A stretch of DNA of 45,793 nucleotides from Brevibacillus sp. (lineage in GTDB: Bacteria > Bacillota > Bacilli > Brevibacillales > Brevibacillaceae): contig JARDZO010000006.1 in assembly GCA_029240815.1 (NCBI GenBank), forward strand, positions 1 to 45,793, in the 5' to 3' direction. Position 1 is the first letter of the stretch. The number at the start of each line of letters is the position of its first letter. The notes beneath the pieces were generated by a model. That model searched no databases. It was not told where the DNA came from and saw nothing but the letters and a program-made list of their open reading frames with translations. Both the position numbers and the translations under genes were made by a program. Below are positions 38,945 to 45,793 of the stretch, in pieces.

Positions 38945-40897
38945 ATGAGCGCAACAAACACACCCAACATGAGTCAGCAAGAGATGGACAATCTGATTGC
39001 CCAGTACGACAAGGAATCAGCTGTCCGTCAATTCGTCGGTCCGATGAAATGGATCACTTTCCTGCTGCTCATCCTCTTCTCCGTTTACCAGCTGTCCAGC
39101 ACGCTCTTTCTCACGCTACCCCCGCAAATCCACCGGCCAATCCACTTGGCATTTGGTCTCGGGCTGGTCTACCTGCTCTACGCCGGGAGTAGCAAAGGCA
39201 ACAAAAATAAGGTAGGGATCGTCAACATCATCCTCGCCCTGCTCGGCGTCGGTGTCTGTATGTACTGGGTATTCGATTACGAAGGCCTGGTCACACGTAC
39301 AGGAAATTACACCACCCTGGACATGGTAGTTGGTGGCGTCGCCATCCTGCTGGTACTGGAAGCCGCTCGCCGCGTCGTGGGCATCCCTATTACTCTGATC
39401 GCATGCATTTTCCTGCTCTATACTTATCTCGGCCCGTACATGCCCGGATTCCTGGAGCATCGGGGCAGTGACGTAGAGCGGATTATCGGTCATAGCTACT
39501 ACACACTGGAAGGGATTCTCGGTACGCCACTCGGCGTTTCTTCCACTTTTATCTTTTTGTTCGTCCTGTTTGGAGCTTTTCTGGAAAAGACCGGTGTCGG
39601 TGAGTACTTTAACGACCTGTCCCTAGTCATTGCGGGACGTCGCATCGGTGGCCCTGCCAAAGTAGCGGTCTTCTCCAGTGCACTACAAGGAACGATCAGC
39701 GGCAGCTCCGTTGCCAACGTCGTTACATCTGGTGCCTTTACCATCCCGATGATGAAACGCCTCGGCTATCGTCCTGAGTTTGCCGCAGCCGTAGAAGCCT
39801 CTTCCTCCACGGGTGGACAGATCATGCCTCCAGTAATGGGAGCGGCAGCCTTCCTGATGGCCGAGTTTATCGGCGTTCCTTATCTGGAGATTGCCAAATC
39901 TGCGGCATTGCCTGCTATCCTGTTCTTTGTCGGAATCTGGATCATGACTCACTTTGAAGCCAAGCGTCTCGGTCTGCGCGGCTTGACCAAAGAAGAGCTG
40001 CCGGATAAAAAAGAAGTTCTGAAAAAAATGTATCTGCTGCTGCCAATCGTCATTATCATTACTGCTCTGATGATGAACATTTCAGCAGAGCGCTCCGCTA
40101 TCATCGGAATTCTCTCGACCATCGTTGTCGGGGCTTTCCGCAAAGAAACACGCATGTCTTTGTCTGATATTCTGGAAGCACTCGCTTCTGGTGCAAGAAT
40201 GGCACTCGGTGTCGTTGCCGCTACAGCGTGTGCAGGAATTATCGTAGGTACCATTACGTTGACGGGGATCGGTCTGAAGCTCGCGAACGGCTTGATCGAC
40301 CTGGCAGGTGGACAACTGTTCCTGACGCTGTTCTTCACGATGATCGCTTCTCTCATTCTCGGGATGGGGACACCTACTACCGCGAACTACATCATTACGT
40401 CTACGATCGCTGCACCTGCACTCGTGCAACTGGGAGTGCCTGAAATTGCTGCTCACATGTTTACGTTCTACTTTGGTATCGTAGCTGACATTACGCCGCC
40501 GGTTGCCCTGGCCGCCTTTGCCGCAGCCGGTATAGCCAAGTCAAAACCGATGCGAACCGGGGTCGAGTCTACCCGATTATCGATCGCCGCTTTCATGGCC
40601 CCGTACATCTTTGTCGTTTCACCCGCCTTACTCTTAATCGATACGACGTTCTTTGAATCCATCTGGGTGATGTTGACTTCTACTCTCGGGATGATCGGGG
40701 TAGGGGCGGGATTGATCGGCTTCTGGATGGCAAAGCTCAATCCATTGGAACGCATCCTGGCAGTCGCTGGCGGTGTTTTGGCCGTCATTCCAGGTGTGGA
40801 GAGCGACATCGCTGGCTTTATCTTGTTGGGTCTCGTATTCGGCTTGTCCCTGTACAAAGCTCGCAAGCAAAAGCAGCAGCTGCAAGCTTCCGCTTAA
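38945..40897 (+). CDS. TRAP transporter permease, fused DctQ-DctM (4TM/12TM)
   Basis: The gene encodes 650 residues. TAGGAGG precedes ATG 38945. About 16-18 membrane helices. The N-terminal DctQ-like four-helix part (residues 20-150) is fused to the DctM domain: VSSTFIFLFVLFGAFLEKTG, FSSALQGTISGSSVANVVTSGAFTIPMMKRLGY, EASSSTGGQIMPPVMGAAAF and LILGMGTPTTANYIITSTIAAPAL. The last is the typical Na+/substrate site. It imports a carboxylate with Na+ coupling together with the TAXI protein; glutamate or glutamine is inferred from glnKL context. It is followed by a strong bidirectional terminator. Confidence 0.93.
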   Translation: MSATNTPNMSQQEMDNLIAQYDKESAVRQFVGPMKWITFLLLILFSVYQLSSTLFLTLPPQIHRPIHLAFGLGLVYLLYAGSSKGNKNKVGIVNIILALLGVGVCMYWVFDYEGLVTRTGNYTTLDMVVGGVAILLVLEAARRVVGIPITLIACIFLLYTYLGPYMPGFLEHRGSDVERIIGHSYYTLEGILGTPLGVSSTFIFLFVLFGAFLEKTGVGEYFNDLSLVIAGRRIGGPAKVAVFSSALQGTISGSSVANVVTSGAFTIPMMKRLGYRPEFAAAVEASSSTGGQIMPPVMGAAAFLMAEFIGVPYLEIAKSAALPAILFFVGIWIMTHFEAKRLGLRGLTKEELPDKKEVLKKMYLLLPIVIIITALMMNISAERSAIIGILSTIVVGAFRKETRMSLSDILEALASGARMALGVVAATACAGIIVGTITLTGIGLKLANGLIDLAGGQLFLTLFFTMIASLILGMGTPTTANYIITSTIAAPALVQLGVPEIAAHMFTFYFGIVADITPPVALAAFAAAGIAKSKPMRTGVESTRLSIAAFMAPYIFVVSPALLLIDTTFFESIWVMLTSTLGMIGVGAGLIGFWMAKLNPLERILAVAGGVLAVIPGVESDIAGFILLGLVFGLSLYKARKQKQQLQASA

Positions 40898-40933
40898 CTA
40901 TTTCCGCCACCTCTCATTGAGTAAGTGATTGTA

Positions 40934-40995
40934 AAAAAAATCCCTCCCGTACGTTGTCCCTGAAGGAACAATACGTACAGGAGGGATTCTTTTTG
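40934..40995. terminator. Bidirectional terminator between TRAP permease and cvfB
   Basis: AATCCCTCC...GGAGGGATT (40940-40987) encloses GTACGTTGT/ACAATACGTAC, flanked by A8 on the left and TTTTTG on the right. It serves both converging genes. Confidence 0.85.
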
Positions 40996-41898
40996 TTAAT
41001 CGTTCTTAATGACTTTGGTCCAGCCATCGACTTGCTCGACTCTACGTTCCTTCATCAGCTTGCCCATCGCACGCTTAAAGCTGGATTTGCTCATCTGGAA
41101 TTTTTCCTGGATGATGTCCGCTTCCGTTTTGTCCGTATACGGCATAGCGCCATCACGGTTGTTCAAATAGCGGAGCAGCTTTTCTGCGTCTTCTCCGTAT
41201 TGGAGTTCTTTGCGTTCGCGCATGGAGCCATTCAATCGGCCATCCTCACGCACGAAACTGACGCGGCACCGTACTGTTTGACCGAGTCTCACCCGCTCTG
41301 TCATCTCGTCACGGTGGATAAACAAAATATGCTCATCCTCGGTCAGCAAAAACGCCCCTGCAGCAATGACTTTGTACACTGTGCCTTCCACATTTTTGTT
41401 TTTCATGCTCTCATCAGCCAGAACAGAAATCTGCATCACTTCTTGTTCCGTCACAGGCTTCGCCAAAAGCCTGCCCAGTTTGTCCTGCTTTAGAGCCACC
41501 AGCAAGCGATCACCTGGTCGTGGCCACTCATCCCTCAGCTTTGGCAAATCGTCAATGAACACAAGCAGATGCTTGTTGATCCCGTTGTCCAAAAACACGC
41601 CCATACTCGATGAGAGGTCCACAACCTCCAGCCATCCGTACTCACCCATCCCTACATAGGGCAGGTCCATCGTGGCTGTCAGACGATTTTCATGGTCATG
41701 GTACAGGAATACCTCGACCTCATCGTCCATATCCAAAGGTCCATGCGCCTCATTCTTATGCAAAAATACTTCGTCTTTGTCCGACCGCAAAAAGTAACCA
41801 ATGTCGGTTTTACGAGACACCGTCATCTCCAGTGTCATCCCAGCCTGCAATTGACTGGGTGCCGTATTCGTCCGTACCTGTTTGTTCTTATTGTACAT
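40996..41898 (-). CDS. cvfB: CvfB-like S1-domain RNA-binding protein
   Basis: The gene encodes 300 residues from ATG 41898; AGG in GAGTGAGG is 11 bases upstream, and in-frame ATGs at 41907 and 41928 are less well placed. Three or four S1-like OB domains: AGMTLEMTVSRKTDIGYFLRS, GEYGWLEVVDLSSSMGVFLDNG and NVEGTVYKVIAAGAFLLTEDEHILFIH. A C-terminal winged helix follows (YTDKTEADIIQEKFQMSKSSFKRAMGKLMKE). This matches CvfB/YitL of Bacilli, an RNA-binding protein that influences virulence or translation in Staphylococcus. Monocistronic. Confidence 0.88.
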   Translation of the reverse strand: MYNKNKQVRTNTAPSQLQAGMTLEMTVSRKTDIGYFLRSDKDEVFLHKNEAHGPLDMDDEVEVFLYHDHENRLTATMDLPYVGMGEYGWLEVVDLSSSMGVFLDNGINKHLLVFIDDLPKLRDEWPRPGDRLLVALKQDKLGRLLAKPVTEQEVMQISVLADESMKNKNVEGTVYKVIAAGAFLLTEDEHILFIHRDEMTERVRLGQTVRCRVSFVREDGRLNGSMRERKELQYGEDAEKLLRYLNNRDGAMPYTDKTEADIIQEKFQMSKSSFKRAMGKLMKERRVEQVDGWTKVIKND

Positions 41899-42107
41899 CG
41901 CTACCATTTCCTCACTCTCGTCCATCATGCACACTAAATATACCCATCCGACAGGGGAAAATACCACAACTTTTTTCCATTCTGCCATACGGAAACATCG
42001 CAAAACAGGCAAGTCTCGTACAAGTGGACATACATATGACATAAGAGCTTTGCTCAGAGGTTTCTGCCATTTCTCCATCCACTTGACGTTAGGAGTGACT
42101 GTTTCGG

Positions 42108-42887
42108 ATGCTTCTGCTACTCGAACATATTTTTTTAGGAATCGTGCAAGGCTTGACCGAATTCTTGCCTATTTCCAGCACTGGTCATCTCGTCCTGTTT
42201 CGCAAGGTATTTGGCTTGCAAGAAGCAGGTCTGTTATTCGATACGATGTTGCATCTGGGAACGCTCATCGCCGTGGTCATCGTGTTTTGGCAGCAAATTC
42301 AATACATCCTCACCAATCCGTTTAGCAAGCTGACAAAGCTGCTGGTTGTCGGAACCATTCCCACTGCGGTGATTGGCCTTGCTTTTGAAGATTACTTTGA
42401 AGAAATCTCGCGAACCGGCGTCACGATCGGCTGGGAGTTTCTCGCGACTGGCGCCATTATCTGGGGGGTGGAGTCCATGCGCACGGGACGCCGTACCTTT
42501 GACCAGATCAGTTACACGGACGCATTCATCATTGGCACCCTACAGGGGGCTGCCATCCTCCCAGCCATCTCCCGTTCCGGACTGACCATCGCTGGTTCTC
42601 TCATGCGCGGGATCGATCGAGCAGATGCGGCTCGTTTTTCGTTTTTGCTCTCCTTGCCCGCCATCTTGGGAGCATGCGTCTTGCAAACAGCCAAGCTCGC
42701 CAAAGCACCACTGGAGACTTCCATGCTGATCCCGATGATCGTCGGGACGATGTTTTCGGCGATCGCCGGCTATTTTGCCATTCGCTGGATGCTAAAAATC
42801 ATTAGCACGGGCTCCATGAAAGGCTTTGCCATCTATGTATGGATCTTGGGAATCATCATTCTCGCCTTACAGTGGTGGGGCTGGTAA
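42108..42887 (+). CDS. uppP: Undecaprenyl-diphosphatase UppP (BacA)
   Basis: The gene encodes 259 residues. AGGAGTG lies about 12 bases before ATG 42108. It dephosphorylates undecaprenyl diphosphate to recycle the lipid carrier of peptidoglycan synthesis. About eight membrane helices. The catalytic signature GLTEFLPISSTGHLVL (Glu, Ser) is at residues 15-30, and the second motif ILPAISRSGLTI contains the conserved Arg. Length fits the family (about 260-280). Overexpression gives bacitracin resistance in many bacteria. No operon partner. Confidence 0.95.
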   Translation: MLLLLEHIFLGIVQGLTEFLPISSTGHLVLFRKVFGLQEAGLLFDTMLHLGTLIAVVIVFWQQIQYILTNPFSKLTKLLVVGTIPTAVIGLAFEDYFEEISRTGVTIGWEFLATGAIIWGVESMRTGRRTFDQISYTDAFIIGTLQGAAILPAISRSGLTIAGSLMRGIDRADAARFSFLLSLPAILGACVLQTAKLAKAPLETSMLIPMIVGTMFSAIAGYFAIRWMLKIISTGSMKGFAIYVWILGIIILALQWWGW

Positions 42888-42900
42888 CTAAAATATAGGT

Positions 42901-42928
42901 AAAGCCGGCTGCAGAGAGCCGGCTTTTA
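42901..42928. terminator. Bidirectional terminator
   Basis: AAAGCCGGCT/AGCCGGCTTT with loop GCAGAG followed by TATT. It lies between uppP and the convergent small membrane protein gene. Confidence 0.85.
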
Positions 42929-43132
42929 TTTGCTTTCTTCCTTGTCAGGATAACGGCTCGCCACGAGTTTCCCGACCAGAATCACGATCCCGTAAAAGGC
43001 AGCAGCCAGTATAGAGGTCCCTAGCCACGTCGCCGTCCCCAGTGCCAAATACAACAAGGCGTGAGCGATCCAAATGCCTGCCAACCACGCGAGGACGTTC
43101 ATACGGTTGAAAAAGCTCATCAGACTACGCAA
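42926..43132 (-). CDS. Small membrane protein, two helices, unknown function
   Basis: The gene encodes 68 residues if it starts at TTG 43132, nine bases after GGTGGAGGT; an ATG at 43120 and a longer TTG at 43153 are alternatives. It consists of two hydrophobic segments (VLAWLAGIWIAHALLYLALG and AAAFYGIVILVGKLVA) joined by a short turn, with a charged YPDKEESK tail. No family recognised. It lies alone between terminators. Confidence 0.6.
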   Translation of the reverse strand: MRSLMSFFNRMNVLAWLAGIWIAHALLYLALGTATWLGTSILAAAFYGIVILVGKLVASRYPDKEESK

Positions 43133-43206
43133 ATCGACTTGCACCTCCACCAAACCATCTTATCTATGTTATAGCCGATGAACAGGCGTTTTATCCCCCT
43201 TCGCGC

Positions 43207-43554
43207 TCAACCAAGTTCGAGGTGTAGAGGATCGACCGCAAACCCTGCCCGGTCCAGGATGTCAGCCAATACTTGCAGCGGAGTATTGGCTACTTCTCCA
43301 TACATTTTTTGTGTGTGAAGCTGTTTCGCACGAGGGAAATCTCCCATTAGATGTGCACGTAATTTTTTCCCACTAAAGTCTTCATCCGTGAACAGATAGA
43401 TGTCCTCGGCGTCTTGCGTTAGTTGGACCAGCTCCTCCCCCTTTTCAGGACTATAGGTCCCATACGTACACAAAATCGTAACGGGCTCAGCTAATACTTT
43501 CAGCAACCGCTCCCTGTCCGTTTTTCCTTCCACGATGATGACACAATCTGCCAT
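43207..43554 (-). CDS. Toprim-domain protein (YusF-like)
   Basis: The gene encodes 115 residues from ATG 43554 (GGAGG eight bases upstream; ATG 43560 is too close). It is a stand-alone Toprim domain: catalytic Glu in DCVIIVEGKTDRERLL, then the acidic pair in YLFTDEDFSGKKLRAHL. Length and lack of other domains match the OLD/RNase M5-like single Toprim proteins such as B. subtilis YusF. It probably acts as a nuclease or nucleic-acid-binding protein; the substrate is unknown. Confidence 0.85.
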   Translation of the reverse strand: MADCVIIVEGKTDRERLLKVLAEPVTILCTYGTYSPEKGEELVQLTQDAEDIYLFTDEDFSGKKLRAHLMGDFPRAKQLHTQKMYGEVANTPLQVLADILDRAGFAVDPLHLELG

Positions 43555-43635
43555 TCCCATTTCCTCCCGCTCCGCTTCTTTATCTCTGTAGTATACCTGC
43601 CATTTCCGTTCCTAACATCCTGGGCAAGATGTGGA

Positions 43636-43666
43636 TGAGTAGGTCGTCCGATTGTTTGGCATTGTA
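43636..43666 (+). promoter_or_regulatory. Possible sigma-G/sigma-F forespore promoter
   Basis: TGAGTA (43636-43641), an 18-base spacer and CATTGTA (43660-43666) resemble the sigma-G pattern TGAATA-N17/18-CATACTA. It lies 40 bases before the small Gln/Ser-rich gene. Confidence 0.55.
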
Positions 43667-43706
43667 TAGGGGAACCGACAAAACGGTTGAAGAAGGAGAG
43701 ATCCAC

Positions 43707-43868
43707 ATGTCCAAATGGAAAAGCGCGAAAAACTTGAATCAAAAAGGCTTGGCAGTAACAGGCTTGACCAGCAGCACAGTTGCAGACGATACCCACACAG
43801 AAACTAACCAAGGATCATCTCAACAACACCAAAATCAGCAAAACCAAACATCCTCCAGCAACTCGTAA
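43707..43868 (+). CDS. Small Gln/Ser/Asn-rich protein, possibly forespore-expressed
   Basis: The gene encodes 53 residues. AGAAGGAGAG lies seven bases before ATG 43707. A basic N terminus (MSKWKSAKNLNQKGL) is followed by a short hydrophobic turn and a tail rich in Q, S, N and T (SSQQHQNQQNQTSSSNS). It has no membrane helix. The composition recalls small spore proteins, but none of the SASP alpha/beta or gamma repeats is present, so no family is claimed. A sigma-G-like promoter lies upstream and a strong terminator follows, so this is a single-gene unit. Confidence 0.65.
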   Translation: MSKWKSAKNLNQKGLAVTGLTSSTVADDTHTETNQGSSQQHQNQQNQTSSSNS

Positions 43869-43906
43869 GAAAACCTCTACCGAGGCCTGCTCATGGATGA
43901 GCGACT

Positions 43907-43936
43907 AAAGAAGCCGCCCTCCGGCTTCTTTTTTTA
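43907..43936 (+). terminator. Rho-independent terminator
   Basis: AAGAAGCCG/CGGCTTCTT with loop CCCTC followed by a T-run. Confidence 0.9.
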
Positions 43937-44056
43937 TACCCGCATTCCAGACCGCATCCGCGCTCAAATATGAATCCCTTTACTTTCCCCGTTACCCTTG
44001 CTACTCTAAATAAAAAATATTTTTTTGAATATTTTACAAGACAAAGGAGATCAGGT

Positions 44057-45298
44057 GTGGAAGCATCGTTATGGAAGAACAGTTCGTTCCTGAAGCTGTG
44101 GCTGGCACAGATGACAGCCAACATCGGAGATCAGTGCTACAGCTTTGCTCTGCTCTGGTATTTGCTGCAGGCGACAAAATCGGGAACTGCCCTCAGCTTG
44201 CTCGCCATTCCTGAAATGGTCGCTGGCCTCCTGTTTTACTTGATAGGGGGCGTGCTCGCTGACAGATACAGCCCGCGTCTTTTAATGGTAGGTACGGATA
44301 TCGCGCGCGTAGCCGTCGTCATCTCTGTCGGGATCATGGCAGCCTTGGGAATCGAGCAGTTTGCATTCTTTTTAGCTGCACAATTTTTGCTTGGTGTCTT
44401 TTCCAGTCTGTTTCAGCCAGCTCGTACAGTGGCGCTAAAAAGCATCATCCCGCTGGAACAGCTGAGCCGTGCAAACGGCATCCTGGACACAACCTTTCGG
44501 ACCATCCGAATTTTGGCACCGATGACGATTGGATTACTCGCATCAGCAATTCCTCTTTCGACTCTCTTTTTCGTGAATGCGGCAAGCTACTTGCTGTCTG
44601 TTCTATTTCTCTTTACGATTCGCCATTCGCTAAGGAGTCAAACGGGCAGCCCGACCAGCAGGCTGACCGTACAGCAGTATAAAAAGGATATCGCCACCGG
44701 AGTGAGTGAGCTTCGTCAGAATCGCTATTTGTTTCATATCCTGTTGTTCGGCAATCTGGGCTATCTCGTCTGGATCGTCACTTACAATGTCGGGTTTCCC
44801 TTTCTAGCTGAACGCATGGAACAAGGAAACGGTAGTACATTGGCCATGCTGATGGGCTTTTACGGGATTGGAAACTTACTGGGAAGTCTTTATATGTCAC
44901 GCGCTTACTATACACGGCATTTATTTGTCATCCTGATCGGTTGGTTAATGCAGGCGGGTGGATTTCTACTCTTGACGGCAGGCTCATCCTTTCATTCGAT
45001 TGCCTTTCTGGGCGCAGCTCTCGCGGGAGTCGGTGGACCACTCATCGGGATTCCGACTGTGACCGCCATTCAAGTAAAAGCGAACGATGCAAATGTCGGA
45101 AAAGTGTATGCCATCAACATGCTGATGTTTACCTTCTTCGGCATGCTGTCGAGCAGTCTGGGCGCGATCTGGCTAGGGAAGCTTCCCGTGGAACAGCTTT
45201 TTCTGATCAGCGGCCTGTTCTTAACGGTTTTGACCGTCGTAGGCCTGATCGTGGAAAAACGAAAAATGACCAATAAACACCAATCTTTGGACGTTTAG
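44057..45298 (+). CDS. MFS transporter (macrolide-efflux-like)
   Basis: The gene encodes 413 residues from GTG 44057 (AAAGGAG seven bases upstream); the longer frame from 43970 lacks a site. Twelve predicted membrane helices. It begins WKNSSFLKLWLAQMTANIGDQ. Motif A-like GGVLADRYSPRLLMVGTD is in loop 2-3, and the FSSLFQPARTVALKSIIPLEQLSRANGILD segment is typical of the MefE/H+-antiporter efflux group. It belongs to the same broad group as the MFS protein at 28726 but is not a close copy. Substrate unknown. Its 3' end overlaps its terminator. Confidence 0.87.
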   Translation: MEASLWKNSSFLKLWLAQMTANIGDQCYSFALLWYLLQATKSGTALSLLAIPEMVAGLLFYLIGGVLADRYSPRLLMVGTDIARVAVVISVGIMAALGIEQFAFFLAAQFLLGVFSSLFQPARTVALKSIIPLEQLSRANGILDTTFRTIRILAPMTIGLLASAIPLSTLFFVNAASYLLSVLFLFTIRHSLRSQTGSPTSRLTVQQYKKDIATGVSELRQNRYLFHILLFGNLGYLVWIVTYNVGFPFLAERMEQGNGSTLAMLMGFYGIGNLLGSLYMSRAYYTRHLFVILIGWLMQAGGFLLLTAGSSFHSIAFLGAALAGVGGPLIGIPTVTAIQVKANDANVGKVYAINMLMFTFFGMLSSSLGAIWLGKLPVEQLFLISGLFLTVLTVVGLIVEKRKMTNKHQSLDV

Positions 45299-45317
45299 TC
45301 TGAAAGGTTGGTGTTTT
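45276..45317 (+). terminator. Rho-independent terminator overlapping the MFS stop
   Basis: AACACCAATCTTT pairs with AAAGGTTGGTGTT and ends in TTTTC. Confidence 0.8.
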
Positions 45318-45339
45318 CATTATGATTGTTAGTCGATCA

Positions 45340-45590
45340 GGCTATGGTGGAGGAGAGGAAAAAGGGGAAAACGCTCTAGCTTTAGCCTATCCACGTGCCT
45401 TTTCTTGGGAGCCTTCCAGGAGTTTCTTTGAGAAAAATGACTTCGTTCTTCTCTTGGTAAGCTTTTGATCCTTTGAACCTCGTAATACCAGGTCGCAAGA
45501 AACCATAACAACTCGCAGGAGAAGCAGGTTTCCAGGCGGAGCGACTCCGGAACCCCGCTTCTCCCCACCACCACAGATATGTAGATAGCC
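45340..45590. repeat. Long imperfect inverted-repeat element, structured
   Basis: The ends GGCTAT-GGTGG-GGAGA (45340-45356) mirror TCTCC-CCACC-ATAGCC (45560-45590). Inside is a strong hairpin: GGAGAAGC (45518-45525) with GCTTCTCC (45557-45564), and CGGAG/CTCCG around CGA (45537-45549). The outer and inner pairings compete for GCTTCTCC. Frames on both strands are open but have no ribosome binding sites. It resembles a dispersed non-coding element of this genus or a structured RNA; no gene is called in 45299-45640. Confidence 0.5.
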
Positions 45591-45645
45591 TATTAGAATA
45601 AAATTTCAGAAAGCACAAAAAAAGAATTGCCATACCGCTCCTTCA

Positions 45646-45692
45646 TGTCATATAATCTGACATAAATAAATTAAGTGTTAGAATATCTGACA
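45646..45692 (+). promoter_or_regulatory. Two GlnR/TnrA boxes before the ammonium transporter gene
   Basis: TGTCATATAATCTGACA (45646-45662) and TGTTAGAATATCTGACA (45676-45692) both fit TGTNA-N7-TNACA exactly, 30 bp apart. Box 1 overlaps a TATAAT -10 (45651-45656) that has TTGCCA 18 bases upstream (45627-45632); box 2 lies downstream. This placement fits repression by a GlnR-type protein when nitrogen is plentiful. Confidence 0.85.
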
Positions 45693-45710
45693 CGAAAAGG
45701 AGTGGATTGA

Positions 45711-45793
45711 ATGGAACCGACTCTAGCGCAACTCTCTTCTGCCATTGATGCCACGTGGGTCATGGTATCCGCGATTCTGGTCATCCTCATGCA
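45711..45793 (+). CDS. amt: Ammonium transporter Amt, N-terminal fragment (cut by window edge)
   Basis: AAAGGAG lies eight bases before ATG 45711. The first residues MEPTLAQLSSAIDATWVMVS followed by AILVILM are the start of Amt/MEP/Rh ammonium channels (the D-x-x-W-V-M-x-x-x-L-V-x-L-M-Q pattern of the first membrane helix). The rest is beyond the window. Two GlnR/TnrA boxes upstream support a nitrogen-regulated role; a glnB-type gene might follow. Confidence 0.85.
   Translation, partial: MEPTLAQLSSAIDATWVMVSAILVILM

Noticed and set aside
43707..43868. Gamma-type SASP
   Set aside because: Gln-rich, but the gamma-type repeats are absent.
45329..45633. Two minus-strand ORFs of 81-83 codons
   Set aside because: They lie inside the inverted-repeat element, have no ribosome binding sites and overlap in different frames.

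Overview
The window looks like a chromosomal segment of an endospore-forming Firmicute of the Paenibacillaceae, most like Brevibacillus. This is inferred from gene content and signals: a DUF5325/YlaF-like protein, a DUF2600 tetraprenyl-beta-curcumene synthase-like gene, a GlnK/GlnL-like two-component pair, GlnR/TnrA boxes, a CvfB-like protein, many TTG/GTG starts with strong AGGAGG sites, and Gram-positive lipoproteins. No tRNA, rRNA or CRISPR array was seen.

Layout. 1-5.8 kb is an AT-richer accessory strip: a DinB fragment, secreted proteins of unknown role, a frameshifted DUF2750 gene, DUF4259 and DUF3888 proteins, a glyoxalase-fold fragment and an IS110 transposase remnant, punctuated by copies of a hairpin repeat ending in CTAWCGAACCCGTTAG. 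5.8-9.2 kb holds a HAD hydrolase, a thioesterase and a DinB-GNAT-EamA operon. 9.4-14.3 kb is a five-gene operon: an HcxA/YbdH-like iron dehydrogenase, a HisC-like aminotransferase and a NitT/TauT-type ABC importer. 14.4-18.9 kb is a second accessory strip: a monooxygenase-fold protein, a LysR regulator, a second EamA transporter, more repeats and an amidoligase gene. 19-25.8 kb has a Ser/Asp-rich lipoprotein, an OmpR-type two-component system, BrnQ, AlkA and proline dehydrogenase. 25.8-34.9 kb has a sigma-54 activator, an orphan winged-helix regulator, an MFS transporter, a TrmB-sugar dehydrogenase pair, an AEC transporter, a PilZ protein, a DUF5325 protein and the terpene synthase. 35-41 kb pairs glnKL-like genes with a divergent TAXI-TRAP transporter operon. 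41-45.8 kb has CvfB, UppP, small proteins, a second MFS transporter and the start of an ammonium transporter.

Most striking: both EamA transporter genes are preceded by a tiny ORF with a strong ribosome binding site, and the two peptides share F-E-x-D-V-P (15 and 17 residues). In each case four complementary segments can form either an SD-sequestering or an SD-freeing fold, the layout of erm-type translational attenuation. This looks like one leader-peptide switch used twice on paralogous exporters. I do not recognise this peptide family.

Other regulatory logic visible in the DNA: a sigma-54 -24/-12 promoter and two palindromes between proline dehydrogenase and its divergent activator; three 10-bp-phased TTTTRT repeats, resembling GlnL operators, between glnK and the TAXI-TRAP operon, which suggests glutamate/glutamine transport; two perfect TGTNA-N7-TNACA boxes before the ammonium transporter; and a sigma-G-like promoter before a small Gln/Ser-rich protein. 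Two A7 runs sit exactly where a -1 shift would restore an ORF (IS110 remnant; a short ORF coupled to the amidoligase gene). They could be real slippage sites, decay or homopolymer errors.
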